DNA of 64,000 nt. Origin: Deltaproteobacteria bacterium (GTDB lineage: Bacteria > Desulfobacterota > Desulfuromonadia > Desulfuromonadales > Geopsychrobacteraceae). Positions 50,791 through 59,591 of the stretch are shown piece by piece. The position numbers and the translations under genes were made by a program. Location of the stretch: contig JAJRRT010000041.1 of NCBI GenBank assembly GCA_024279255.1, positions 119,711 through 183,710 of the forward strand. Reading direction: 5' to 3'. The first letter of the stretch is position 1. Each line of letters starts with the position of its first letter. Below the pieces are notes generated by a model that was not told the origin of the DNA, did not search any database, and worked only from the letters and a program-made list of their open reading frames with translations.

Positions 50791-50810
50791 CGCATTAATG
50801 GAGACTAGCC

Positions 50811-51311
50811 ATGACCATACAAACATTATTCGGTGAGAACGAAGGTAATGAGACCCGCAGCATTCGGATGAAGGTGATTCGGCCAGTCTGGGAGACGCTG
50901 ACGATCAACGAAGTTGCTTCAGACTACATCGGTGGGCGCGCTCGGTTTACATCTTCCCGCGAAGTATTTGCGCTCTTCAACTTCCTGAAGTACGAAACCA
51001 AGGAACATTTTCTGGCTCTGCATCTGGACAGCAAGAACCGGATTCTCTGCCTGGACAAGGTATCGTCAGGTTCTCTGAATGCGTCGATTGTTCATCCGCG
51101 AGAGGTATTCAAGACGGCACTTCTCAGCAGTGCTGCAGCAATTTTATTTGTGCACAACCATCCCAGCGGAAACCCTGAGCCCAGCAGAGAAGACCTGGAG
51201 CTGACGACCAGACTCAAGCAGGCTGGCGACCTGCTGGGCCTTCGGGTACTGGACCACATCATCATCGGCGAAGATCGATACGTTTCTCTGGCCGATCAGG
51301 GCCTCGTTTAA
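50811..51311 (+). CDS. RadC-family JAB-domain protein
   Basis: FLALHLDSKNRILCLDKVSSGSLNASIVHPREVFKTALLSSAAAILFVHNHPSGNPEPSREDLELT (HNHPSG). Confidence 0.93.
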   Translation: MTIQTLFGENEGNETRSIRMKVIRPVWETLTINEVASDYIGGRARFTSSREVFALFNFLKYETKEHFLALHLDSKNRILCLDKVSSGSLNASIVHPREVFKTALLSSAAAILFVHNHPSGNPEPSREDLELTTRLKQAGDLLGLRVLDHIIIGEDRYVSLADQGLV

Positions 51312-51441
51312 ACTATCAGCTGGCGACCTGGCCCGGAACCAACCGGGCTGGGTATGCCGAACTGGATCTTCTTTATTTTTCTTTTCCTAAGTGATACTTT
51401 GCACTTCTGTACAATATCATATTGCTATCGGAGGGGAAGTA

Positions 51442-52905
51442 ATGTCCAAAAGCCTCATATCATTAGTTCTGATTGTCTTTTCATTTCTGTTGCCATCCTC
51501 ATGTTTAGCCTACACCAAAGATTCCATTGTCAAGATTTTCACTACAGCGGTGACCTACAACTACGATTCTCCCTGGCAGACATCAGGATCCACAGAAGGG
51601 ACAGGATCAGGTAGCATCATTTCTGGCCATCGTATCCTCACCAATGCGCATGTAGTTAGCAATGCGACTTTTATTGAGGTCAAGAAAAACGGAGATCCTC
51701 GCCGGTTTGTCGCACAGGTACTTGCTGTCTCGCACGATTCAGATCTGGCCTTGCTACAGGTTGAAAATGAATCATTCTTTAAGGACACAAAGCCATTGAC
51801 GTTTGGACCCCTGCCTAAGCTTTTGGATGAGGTAGTCGTCTATGGTTATCCTGAAGGGGGGAGTGGTCTTAGTGTCACCAGAGGGGTAACCTCCCGCATT
51901 GAAGTTACGCAATACGCACATAGTCGCTTGATGCTGCTGGGCGTCCAAATTGACGCCGCGATCAATGCCGGCAATAGCGGCGGCCCCGTCATTCTGGACA
52001 ACAAGATCGTAGGAGTGGCCACGCAGACCAAAGTTGATGCAGAGAATATCGGGTATATTGTCCCTGTTCCTATTATTGAGCACTTTCTTGCTGATCTGAA
52101 AGATGGCCAATATGACGGATTTCCAGATGACGGAATCACAACCCAGCCTCTGGAGAACCAGACATTTAGGGATTCTCTTCAACTTCCCGATGCAGAAACT
52201 GGAGTCTATGTTTATGAGGTCGTCCCAGGAGGGTCAACAGATGGCACATTGAAACCGGGCGACGTCTTGCTCAGCATCGACAACAACAATGTCGCCAACG
52301 ATGGTTCTGTGGTCCTTAGGCCGGACCTGCGGGTCCAATATGACTATTATTTCAGTGCAAGGCAGATTGGGGAAAAAGCCGAGATCACCCTCTGGCGGGA
52401 TGGCCAGAAGATATCGCTTTCAATCCCCTTGATCCACAAACGAGGTGACTCCTCCCCTATCAAGCCGCCTCAATATGACTCACCTCCCGAGTATATCATC
52501 CTCGCTGGTGTCATTCTCACGCCCCTCACTTACGACTACCTGAAGACCTGGGGTGAAGAGTTCGAGAAAAGTGCTCCACCACGCCTCTCTAAGTATCTTT
52601 ACAAAAAAAGAGCAGTCGCAGAAGAACAGGTTGTCATTATCAATGGCCTGCTATCCTCCCAAATGACTGCCGGTTATCAGAACATTGCCACAGATGAGCG
52701 GGTTATCTCTATCAACGGTCAATCCTTTGCTAACTTCAAAATACTGGATGAACTGATTGATGAAGCACTAAAGTCAGATGAACCGATAACCCTCCGATTG
52801 GAGGATAAAAGTATTATTGTCCTCTCCACAGTAGTTCATAAAATGAAAAATAAAAACCTATTGAGTCTCTATGGGGTAGGGAACGAAAAAAGGGTCAACA
52901 ATTAG
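51442..52905 (+). CDS. Exported HtrA/Deg-like trypsin-type serine protease with C-terminal PDZ-like region
   Basis: RBS GGAGGGG then ATG 51442; signal peptide MSKSLISLVLIVFSFLLPSSCLA; catalytic triad context LTNAHVV, DSDLALL, NAGNSGGPV. Confidence 0.88.
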   Translation: MSKSLISLVLIVFSFLLPSSCLAYTKDSIVKIFTTAVTYNYDSPWQTSGSTEGTGSGSIISGHRILTNAHVVSNATFIEVKKNGDPRRFVAQVLAVSHDSDLALLQVENESFFKDTKPLTFGPLPKLLDEVVVYGYPEGGSGLSVTRGVTSRIEVTQYAHSRLMLLGVQIDAAINAGNSGGPVILDNKIVGVATQTKVDAENIGYIVPVPIIEHFLADLKDGQYDGFPDDGITTQPLENQTFRDSLQLPDAETGVYVYEVVPGGSTDGTLKPGDVLLSIDNNNVANDGSVVLRPDLRVQYDYYFSARQIGEKAEITLWRDGQKISLSIPLIHKRGDSSPIKPPQYDSPPEYIILAGVILTPLTYDYLKTWGEEFEKSAPPRLSKYLYKKRAVAEEQVVIINGLLSSQMTAGYQNIATDERVISINGQSFANFKILDELIDEALKSDEPITLRLEDKSIIVLSTVVHKMKNKNLLSLYGVGNEKRVNN

Positions 52906-52943
52906 ACCCAGTCTCGTTCGATGAAATAGGAAACTAATTTTAA

Positions 52944-53729
52944 ATGTTTTATTTAGCTGTTGCCTCTAAAGTGTCAAGAAAACTAGTTAAGATTCAAATA
53001 TTAGGCATACTGGGCCTCATTTCAACCTTAACCATTACCCACTCTTATGCTGCCGGGAACGAAATGAACCAATCGTTCAATAAAGCGAAAAAGATCCTGC
53101 TCCGAGAAGTGTACAGAGATCACCGTCAGACCTTCTATTGCAACTCTGAGTTTGACTCAAAGAAGCGAGTTTTCCATACCGGAGGTTACATCCCCAAGAA
53201 AAACAACAAACGAGCACACCGCCTAGAATGGGAGCATGTCGTGCCTGCACATGCTTTTGGTCAGAGCTTCCCTGAATGGAGGGATGGAGATCCTAGGTGC
53301 ATCAGTAGTAAGGGCAAGCCATTTAAAGGGCGTAGATGTACTGAGAAACTCAATGTGCCGTATCATTATATGCAAGCCGACATGCACAACCTTGTACCCG
53401 CCATTGGGGAAGTCAACGGTCTACGTTCTAACTACTCGTTTGCCATGATCCCAGGAGAAGCAAGGCAGTTTGGCTTGTGTGATATGGAGATATCAAACCG
53501 TAAAGCCGAACCACCCGAATCAGTACGTGGGGACATTGCACGAACATATTTATATATGGACGACTCCTACCCAGGCAGAGGGATAATTAGCAAGAAGACC
53601 CGCAAGTTATTTGACGCATGGGATAAGCAGGATCGAGTAGATCAGTGGGAGTGTGAAAGAGAACTGCGCATAAGGGCGATACAGGGCAACGGCAACAAGT
53701 TTGTTAATCGTGAATGTCCAGGCGGGTAA
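52944..53729 (+). CDS. Exported endonuclease I (EndA/NucM) family nuclease
   Basis: RDHRQTFYCNSEFDSKKRV...RAHRLEWEHVVPAHAFGQSFPEWRDGDPRC...DMHNLVPAIGEVNGLRSNYSFAMIPGE; signal peptide. Confidence 0.92.
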   Translation: MFYLAVASKVSRKLVKIQILGILGLISTLTITHSYAAGNEMNQSFNKAKKILLREVYRDHRQTFYCNSEFDSKKRVFHTGGYIPKKNNKRAHRLEWEHVVPAHAFGQSFPEWRDGDPRCISSKGKPFKGRRCTEKLNVPYHYMQADMHNLVPAIGEVNGLRSNYSFAMIPGEARQFGLCDMEISNRKAEPPESVRGDIARTYLYMDDSYPGRGIISKKTRKLFDAWDKQDRVDQWECERELRIRAIQGNGNKFVNRECPGG

Positions 53730-53775
53730 CTCATTTTATTTCGTATTTCTGGGTTAATAAAAACAGGAGACATAC

Positions 53776-54093
53776 ATGAAAAAGCTTATTCTATTGATAA
53801 TCACAATAGTTCTATTCGCAACACCTGCAGTGGCTGTAACACAGGATGAGTATTGTGACGTTATGGGTACGACCGGTGGCTACATGATGGTATTCCGTCA
53901 GAGAGGTATGGCTAAAGCCGATGCCATCAAGCTCCACAAACTCGTGTCCTACAGTGAAAGCTATGAACAGTTCGGCGATGTCTTAGCTAAAGAGGCGTAC
54001 AAGTGGAATGTCGTTGAAGGCCAATACGAACAAGCCATGCAAATACAGTTGTTCACTAAGACTGTCTACGATTTCTGTATGAGTATTGATTGA
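53776..54093 (+). CDS. Small exported hypothetical protein
   Basis: MKKLILLIITIVLFATPAVAVTQDEYC signal; RBS GGAG. Confidence 0.65.
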   Translation: MKKLILLIITIVLFATPAVAVTQDEYCDVMGTTGGYMMVFRQRGMAKADAIKLHKLVSYSESYEQFGDVLAKEAYKWNVVEGQYEQAMQIQLFTKTVYDFCMSID

Positions 54094-54151
54094 TACCCTG
54101 TGAGCCCTCGTAATAGGGCTTTATAACTTCAATAACTAGCGAGGCAAGGAT

Positions 54152-54688
54152 ATGCTTAATAATTTTAAAAATAATCGACAAACTATGATTATCATTTTTA
54201 TAACGTGTCTATTAACTATTCCATCTCTGTCATATGCATCAAGCATGTTTGATGATTTTAAATCTGGTGAGTTTGGAAATATACTCGAAAAACGGGAAAT
54301 CCGAAATTGGAATGAAGTAAACAAAAACAAGATAACTTTTGATAATAGCAAGCTAGGTTGCAGCGGCTATAAGAATAAGTATGAGCGGCCTAAAGACTGT
54401 ATGTTTTCTTCTACAATTACAAATAATAGTGATGAGTATATTTCATATGTAGTTGTGAAAATAGAATTTATGAATAAAACAACCGAGAAAGTTATTGTTG
54501 AAAAAAAAGAAACATTCAAGATGCCAATCATACCGACAGCTACCAAGGAGATAAAAGTTTATTTTGACAATTCAAACTTTAAGCAGATTCCCGAACAGCT
54601 AGTAGACAATTGGGCATGGAACTTTGAATTTTTAGGAGCTATCCCACAGGACATGACTTTCAGTAGCTCTGATTACAACTGGCTTTAA
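54152..54688 (+). CDS. Exported hypothetical protein
   Basis: Signal-like TMIIIFITCLLTIPSLSYASS; 178 aa, low GC. Confidence 0.65.
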   Translation: MLNNFKNNRQTMIIIFITCLLTIPSLSYASSMFDDFKSGEFGNILEKREIRNWNEVNKNKITFDNSKLGCSGYKNKYERPKDCMFSSTITNNSDEYISYVVVKIEFMNKTTEKVIVEKKETFKMPIIPTATKEIKVYFDNSNFKQIPEQLVDNWAWNFEFLGAIPQDMTFSSSDYNWL

Positions 54689-54809
54689 TACAAAAGCTCC
54701 CTGGAGTGATTTTGCACATAGAATAAAAATGGACAGCCTGACACTGCCCCGCAAAATTTGAAAATGTGTGCTTGCTTGTCACATAAGCCAACGGAAATGG
54801 AGAAATGAA

Positions 54810-55235
54810 ATGATGGTTAAAAAGGGGTTAATCGTAATTTGTTTACTGCTGTTTTCTTCACAGGCGTTTGCGGTTTGTAACCCCAAGTTATCTGTAGCGG
54901 AAGAGGAAGCGGCTTTAGAAGAATTTGGAGGGGCAGGCGATTTATTCGCAAACTGCATGAAGATTCAAGGGGCGATCATGATCAAACGGGGAGAAACTGG
55001 TCGCGATAATATTCTTGGTCAATCTCTCTCAAGATGCAAGGCAGAATTTGGCGACTGCGCAGAGGTTCTAGTCAATTTAGGTTGTTCAAAAGCCGAGGCA
55101 CTCCAAACGGTCACATTAATCAATCGCCAGAGTTTAGACACTATTTATTCAAATGCGCAAATACATTTTCAACGAACCAATAAATTTAGGGAGGGGATGT
55201 TATGGGTATCAGAAATAGAATTATTCGTGGATTAA
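54810..55235 (+). CDS. Exported hypothetical protein, paralogue A
   Basis: VKKGLIVICLLLFSSQAFAV; GRDNILGQSLSRC; LGCSKAEA. Confidence 0.65.
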   Translation: MMVKKGLIVICLLLFSSQAFAVCNPKLSVAEEEAALEEFGGAGDLFANCMKIQGAIMIKRGETGRDNILGQSLSRCKAEFGDCAEVLVNLGCSKAEALQTVTLINRQSLDTIYSNAQIHFQRTNKFREGMLWVSEIELFVD

Positions 55236-55633
55236 TCATACTTTGCTTACTGCTACTTTCTTCACAGGCTTTCGCACAGAGTTGTGAAGACCTGTTAAAT
55301 GGTCATTATTCTGATGAGTTCTATAAAGAGATTAAACTATTGTCATTTTGCATGGTTTATGAGGGTGCAAACTTAATTGAGCAGGGGGAAGCTGGTCGCG
55401 ATAATGTCATTAAAAAATCACTCATTGAATGTGGGTTTGATTTTGCTGTGGCTAGACGGGTTGCGATCGATACAGGTTGTTCAAAAAGTGAATCAACCAT
55501 CGCAGCTACGTTACCCGTAATGGAGCAGGCAGATAACATATATAAAGCTGCGCAAACAGGTGCGCGAGCATACGCAAAACCTGATACGGAACTAATGAAA
55601 GAAGTGAAACGATTATTCTTCGAAAAGGATTAA
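55202..55633 (+). CDS. Exported hypothetical protein, paralogue B
   Basis: RGLIILCLLLLSSQAFAQ; GRDNVIKKSLIEC; TGCSKSES; overlaps paralogue A by 34 bp. Confidence 0.65.
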   Translation: MGIRNRIIRGLIILCLLLLSSQAFAQSCEDLLNGHYSDEFYKEIKLLSFCMVYEGANLIEQGEAGRDNVIKKSLIECGFDFAVARRVAIDTGCSKSESTIAATLPVMEQADNIYKAAQTGARAYAKPDTELMKEVKRLFFEKD

Positions 55634-56031
55634 TCGTAGTTTGTATAGACTCAAGCATCAATCAGTGCCTATCAGAAAACTACACAAAACAACATATTTC
55701 ATGTATTTCCAAAGAGTTGGCGTTTACAGTACACCTAACTATTAAAAGACATTTTTGATGGAGATCCTAACACACTGGAAATAATAATTTTATTTGAGAC
55801 AATGAGAACTTTTGTCATACTTCTACAAGTACTGAAACATGACACCTAAATCTCTCAAATTCGGAAAATGGGCATGCACGAACATAACACCTATCTCCGG
55901 CAAAGCCGGTTTGTTTTGGTGGCTGGCAGGCCATTCCAGTTTCCCCGCATATTTTTGTAAACCTATCCCAGTCATTTTGTTATCATGCTGCTAATTGCTA
56001 TCTGTATAAAATTAATTGGGAGAATATAAAA

Positions 56032-56436
56032 ATGAAAAAAATATTCCTTATTGTTTTGGTGCTGTTTTTTGGGTTTAGTATATCAAGTGCTCATGCTATC
56101 AGCATTGAAACTCTAGCGAGAAATGCAGCAAATGATATCAACAAACAAACCCCCATCTATAAAGATGAGCACACCCGCCTTAATTCTGCATTAGCAGTCG
56201 GAAAAGTAATCACTCTCAACTATACGCTGGAGCAATTCAGCGCAGATAAGCTTTTTTCTATGTACTACAAAAGCGACATTGATAATCTGATGGTTGAAAC
56301 TGCAACCCCCTTGTGCTTGCTACCGGACCTAAAAGGGCTAATCAAAAAGGGGGCTGCTTTTCAAGCTGTTTATACAGGCAAACATGGAGGGCTAGTTTCT
56401 CGAGTTATGATTGATCGTAGTTTCTGCGGATACTAG
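56032..56436 (+). CDS. Exported hypothetical protein
   Basis: MKKIFLIVLVLFFGFSISSAHA signal; NAANDINKQTPIYKDEHTRLNSALAVGKVITLNYTL; RBS GGGAG. Confidence 0.65.
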   Translation: MKKIFLIVLVLFFGFSISSAHAISIETLARNAANDINKQTPIYKDEHTRLNSALAVGKVITLNYTLEQFSADKLFSMYYKSDIDNLMVETATPLCLLPDLKGLIKKGAAFQAVYTGKHGGLVSRVMIDRSFCGY

Positions 56437-56669
56437 GAGAAAATATAAGAAAAATATTTTTGCTTGTATGCCTCTGCCCTTTGCCAACTCTATTGTATTT
56501 AAGCCCCCACACCCGTGCCATGCCCCTTATGACGGCATTTTGAGAGGCTCTCCCCTCTTTATCAAGTTCATCGGCGATAATTTCCCTCCGTTGAAAACCC
56601 TGCAAACGAGGTTGCCGGCAACACTGTGGACAATATAAGCGCGGCTAAAACCAACGATCTTTTCATTTA

Positions 56670-57050
56670 TTATTTACAGCGATACTTTAGATATAATGCA
56701 GTAGCTACAGTTACTGCATCCTCATCATTGTCATAAGGTTTAGACCTTAAATGTTGCATTACTGTTTTAAGATAATCCTTTGGGCCTATGTTGCCCGCAC
56801 AAGCCTTATAGTCCTCTTCGGGGGCAGCAAATAACGTCATTCCATAAAACATTCCTTTTACCAAACCCAGACAATAGCCCGCTCCATAAAGAATATCTTC
56901 GCCTTTTTTGTGCGAGGCCACGCTTTTGTCAACAAGTAGGTATAGATCCTCACATTGTTTTAGCAATGCTTGAGACTTACTCTCTGCAAACGTGGTAGTC
57001 GGTAATATCAGGACCAGAGCAAGTGTCGCAAAAACCAAAAGACTTTTCAT
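56670..57050 (-). CDS. Exported Rap1a/Tai-immunity-like protein
   Basis: Signal MKSLLVFATLALVLILPTTTFA; GAGYCLGLVKGMFYG...CAGNIGPKDYLKTVMQHLRSKPYDNDEDAVTVATALYLKYRCK, spacing resembling Rap1a proteins. Confidence 0.65.
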   Translation of the reverse strand: MKSLLVFATLALVLILPTTTFAESKSQALLKQCEDLYLLVDKSVASHKKGEDILYGAGYCLGLVKGMFYGMTLFAAPEEDYKACAGNIGPKDYLKTVMQHLRSKPYDNDEDAVTVATALYLKYRCK

Positions 57051-57083
57051 TTATCTCCCCCCTTGAATTGCGTAGACATGTCA

Positions 57084-57257
57084 TTAATTTGTACTTGAGC
57101 ACGTCGAGCCAAAACTAATTTCTACAACCTCACCATCACTATACTTACAGAATCTACTTGTGCCTTCTGTCCATTGTGACATCAAGACACTCGCAAATGC
57201 TGTTGATGATATGAACAACAGTAACATGACTAAACTGATTTTAATTTTCTTACTCAT
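57084..57257 (-). CDS. 57-aa exported protein missed by the ORF track
   Basis: Manual translation: MSKKIKISLVMLLLFISSTAFASVLMSQWTEGTSRFCKYSDGEVVEISFGSTCSSTN*; clear signal peptide; upstream of 56670-57050 on the same strand. Confidence 0.6.
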   Translation of the reverse strand: MSKKIKISLVMLLLFISSTAFASVLMSQWTEGTSRFCKYSDGEVVEISFGSTCSSTN

Positions 57258-57709
57258 AGCTATGGCTCCTTTGTTGTTTAGAATTAACTACCTGGCTATT
57301 AGACAAAGCATCCTCCATGGTCGGCTACACCAAATAAGGTATCGTGGTAATTTGTATTGGTTGAACTGTTGGCAGGGATTTCGGCAGGAAAGATCAGAAA
57401 TACAAGCATGAATTGTGTCCACCCCTCCAATTCGTAAGAACACTTTACCAAATTTAAAGTTCAATGAAAACACAATCCTCGCACTGCTTTTTCGTGTACC
57501 TTCTAGAGACTTCAGCTTTTTTCAAATTTTTCTCATCTGGGTACGCGGTCAGTACTATATCGCAAAGGTCTAGTTCCAAAGCTACCCCCCCGGTACCTAT
57601 ATAACTTTGCCCGACGTTTTTTTCAAATACGTTTCCACTACAACACCAACATCACAAGCCTTTTTACATGGATGGCAATAGTGCCACCATCCCTGATCAG
57701 GAGTCTATT

Positions 57710-57898
57710 ATGAAACCAGCACAGTCTTTGCTACCTGAGTCCGTCCGAAACATCGTTGAATCTGTTAATTGTGCATCGCGCATCATCCTCAAGACCTGCG
57801 AAGGTGCTGAACGTACCGTTACTGGCCTCGATGAGGTCACAACCCTCATGCTCAAGCAACAGCAGAATCGCCTGCTTGTTGAACTGGCAGATGCGTAA
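57710..57898 (+). CDS. Small hypothetical protein
   Basis: MKPAQSLLPESVRNIVESVNCASRIILKTCEGAERTVTGLDEVTTLMLKQQQNRLLVELADA; AGGAG RBS; followed by a GC hairpin at 57908-57923. Confidence 0.55.
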   Translation: MKPAQSLLPESVRNIVESVNCASRIILKTCEGAERTVTGLDEVTTLMLKQQQNRLLVELADA

Positions 57899-57907
57899 CT
57901 CTAACGT

Positions 57908-57923
57908 CCCCGCTTCGGCGGGG
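57908..57923 (+). terminator. Short GC hairpin
   Basis: CCCCGC-TTCG-GCGGGG followed by ATTAAATCTTT. Confidence 0.6.
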
Positions 57924-58081
57924 ATTAAATCTTTAAAGCTATTTACACTTTAAAAGCTTACACACACCACAGCCACACCAACATCAGATAGTATTCTTAA
58001 AGACAGATCCCTCACCACATGGATAAAGCATTTCATCCCAGGGCTTCAATCATGACCCAAACCACAGTTTGCACTATCGCC

Positions 58082-58808
58082 AGCCTGCCAGGCTAGACAC
58101 TCCGTTCGGCACGTCGCATAACGAATTCTTTATGCAACATGCCCCAGCCAGTAACAGCTGGGGTTCCCTCACTCTCGTTTCAACATAATAGAATTATGTT
58201 AACTACCCTGGCAGACAAGGCGACAGGGTTTCAGGGCATCTCAACACTCCAGAAGCACTCCTTCATTACATACCAACAGAAACCATTGGTACTTCATTAC
58301 GGAGTAATTCTTCCGTATAACCTTCAATCACGGCTCACAGATAAAATCTCTGTCAGCCTAAGACCATTCATTGCGCCTACGGCGTATTCTAGTTGATCCC
58401 CGCCCACCCGGCACTAGCGGTATCTATCCAATCAGGTCAGTCATGCCATGATGTTGTTAGCTTCTACTGTCAGAGGTATTTGTGTGCCGCCCGTCCGCCC
58501 CATGGGCTCCCAGACAATCAATATCAATTTGACCAAAGAAACTATCTATGTAAATATTCGTTCTATGGGGGGGACATAAACCACCCATATTGAGCCCGGT
58601 TCAGTCGACCCTCCTCCACTGTTCCGGGCTTTCTTTATTTAACGATTTGAAATTCCCAGGCTGCTCGTCTAACCGAAGACGACCTAACCATTACCGTTCT
58701 CATCTGATATACAACATTGCGACTCACCACGTTTACCATTTGGCCGATAGTATCAGTGCAAGCGGTGGATGTGATACCTGCTGCTGGCGCATGCCACGCA
58801 TGCAGGTA
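58082..58808. other. Hairpin-dense non-coding tract
   Basis: Serial perfect inverted repeats at 58082-58094, 58116-58135, 58142-58163, 58182-58200, 58205-58229, 58298-58317, 58593-58630, 58665-58682, 58750-58777, 58775-58808; no convincing ORF on either strand. Confidence 0.65.
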
Positions 58809-58857
58809 GGAACGGGCAACGCGACAGTACTGATCCTATCGAGCCAAATATGAACTA

Positions 58858-59325
58858 TTAAAAATTATCCAAGCAATTTTCTCGATTTTCTTCTATGCAA
58901 TAAATGGAACATGCTTTGTGCAAATAACGCAAAAACTTTAGATGGTCCCTCTTGCCCTTGCTATGGCTAATATTCCTATCGACATCGGCGAGAAACGATC
59001 TTACTTCATTATCTGACATGTCATCCAGATACCTATATTCATAGTCATCATAGCCACAATCAAGGCATACCGGGACATAGCCACCTTGTGTCATATGATA
59101 CCTTCGAACCTCAGCTGTACCCATATTTCTAGAATCAAACGACGCTCCTATTCGTAGTGCTGGCAGATCAACATTTAACCCCTCATGCAATGACTTCGCG
59201 GTCAGACTACTTGTTGCTGGTTCCGGCTCTATAAACATTGAAATTAGGGCATTAACAAAATCCAACTTTCGTTCATCAGTATTCAATCCATCGACTATCT
59301 CTTGTTTTATTGTCACCGTTTTCAT
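58858..59325 (-). CDS. Hypothetical protein
   Basis: 155 aa with VPVCLDCGYDDYEYRYLDDMSDNEVRSFL; island gene. Confidence 0.55.
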   Translation of the reverse strand: MKTVTIKQEIVDGLNTDERKLDFVNALISMFIEPEPATSSLTAKSLHEGLNVDLPALRIGASFDSRNMGTAEVRRYHMTQGGYVPVCLDCGYDDYEYRYLDDMSDNEVRSFLADVDRNISHSKGKRDHLKFLRYLHKACSIYCIEENRENCLDNF

Positions 59326-59591
59326 TATGGGTTCCTTTGTTTATATAATTTATTTGCCATGTCTCATCAGATACCATTTCACTCCTGCTTTTTCGCCTTC
59401 AAGGTAGGCATTCGCCTGCCAACAGGCTTCAAAGCAGTCACAATGGTATCTGCTTCGCCATGGGCACTAGGGCCCAAGACTGCTTGTCTTAGGCCTCAAC
59501 AGGCATTAACTTCACATCCTAGGCAGCCCGAAGGCTCCGTTACACAAAGCAGGGCAATGACAGCCCTGCCTTGCTGGAGTTTTTACTGCCA

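Noticed and set aside
57160-57411. 83-aa + strand ORF
   Set aside because: Antisense to the better-supported 57-aa exported ORF at 57084-57257; hydrophobic stretch is plausibly coincidental.
58139-58853. Three + strand ORFs (58139-58396, 58393-58593, 58590-58853)
   Set aside because: Composition, lack of RBS and the overlying chain of inverted repeats argue for non-coding DNA.
57900-59590. CRISPR array or integron attC array
   Set aside because: The hairpins differ in sequence from one another and there is no regular repeat/spacer periodicity or Cas gene; no integron integrase (the recombinase is P4-type).
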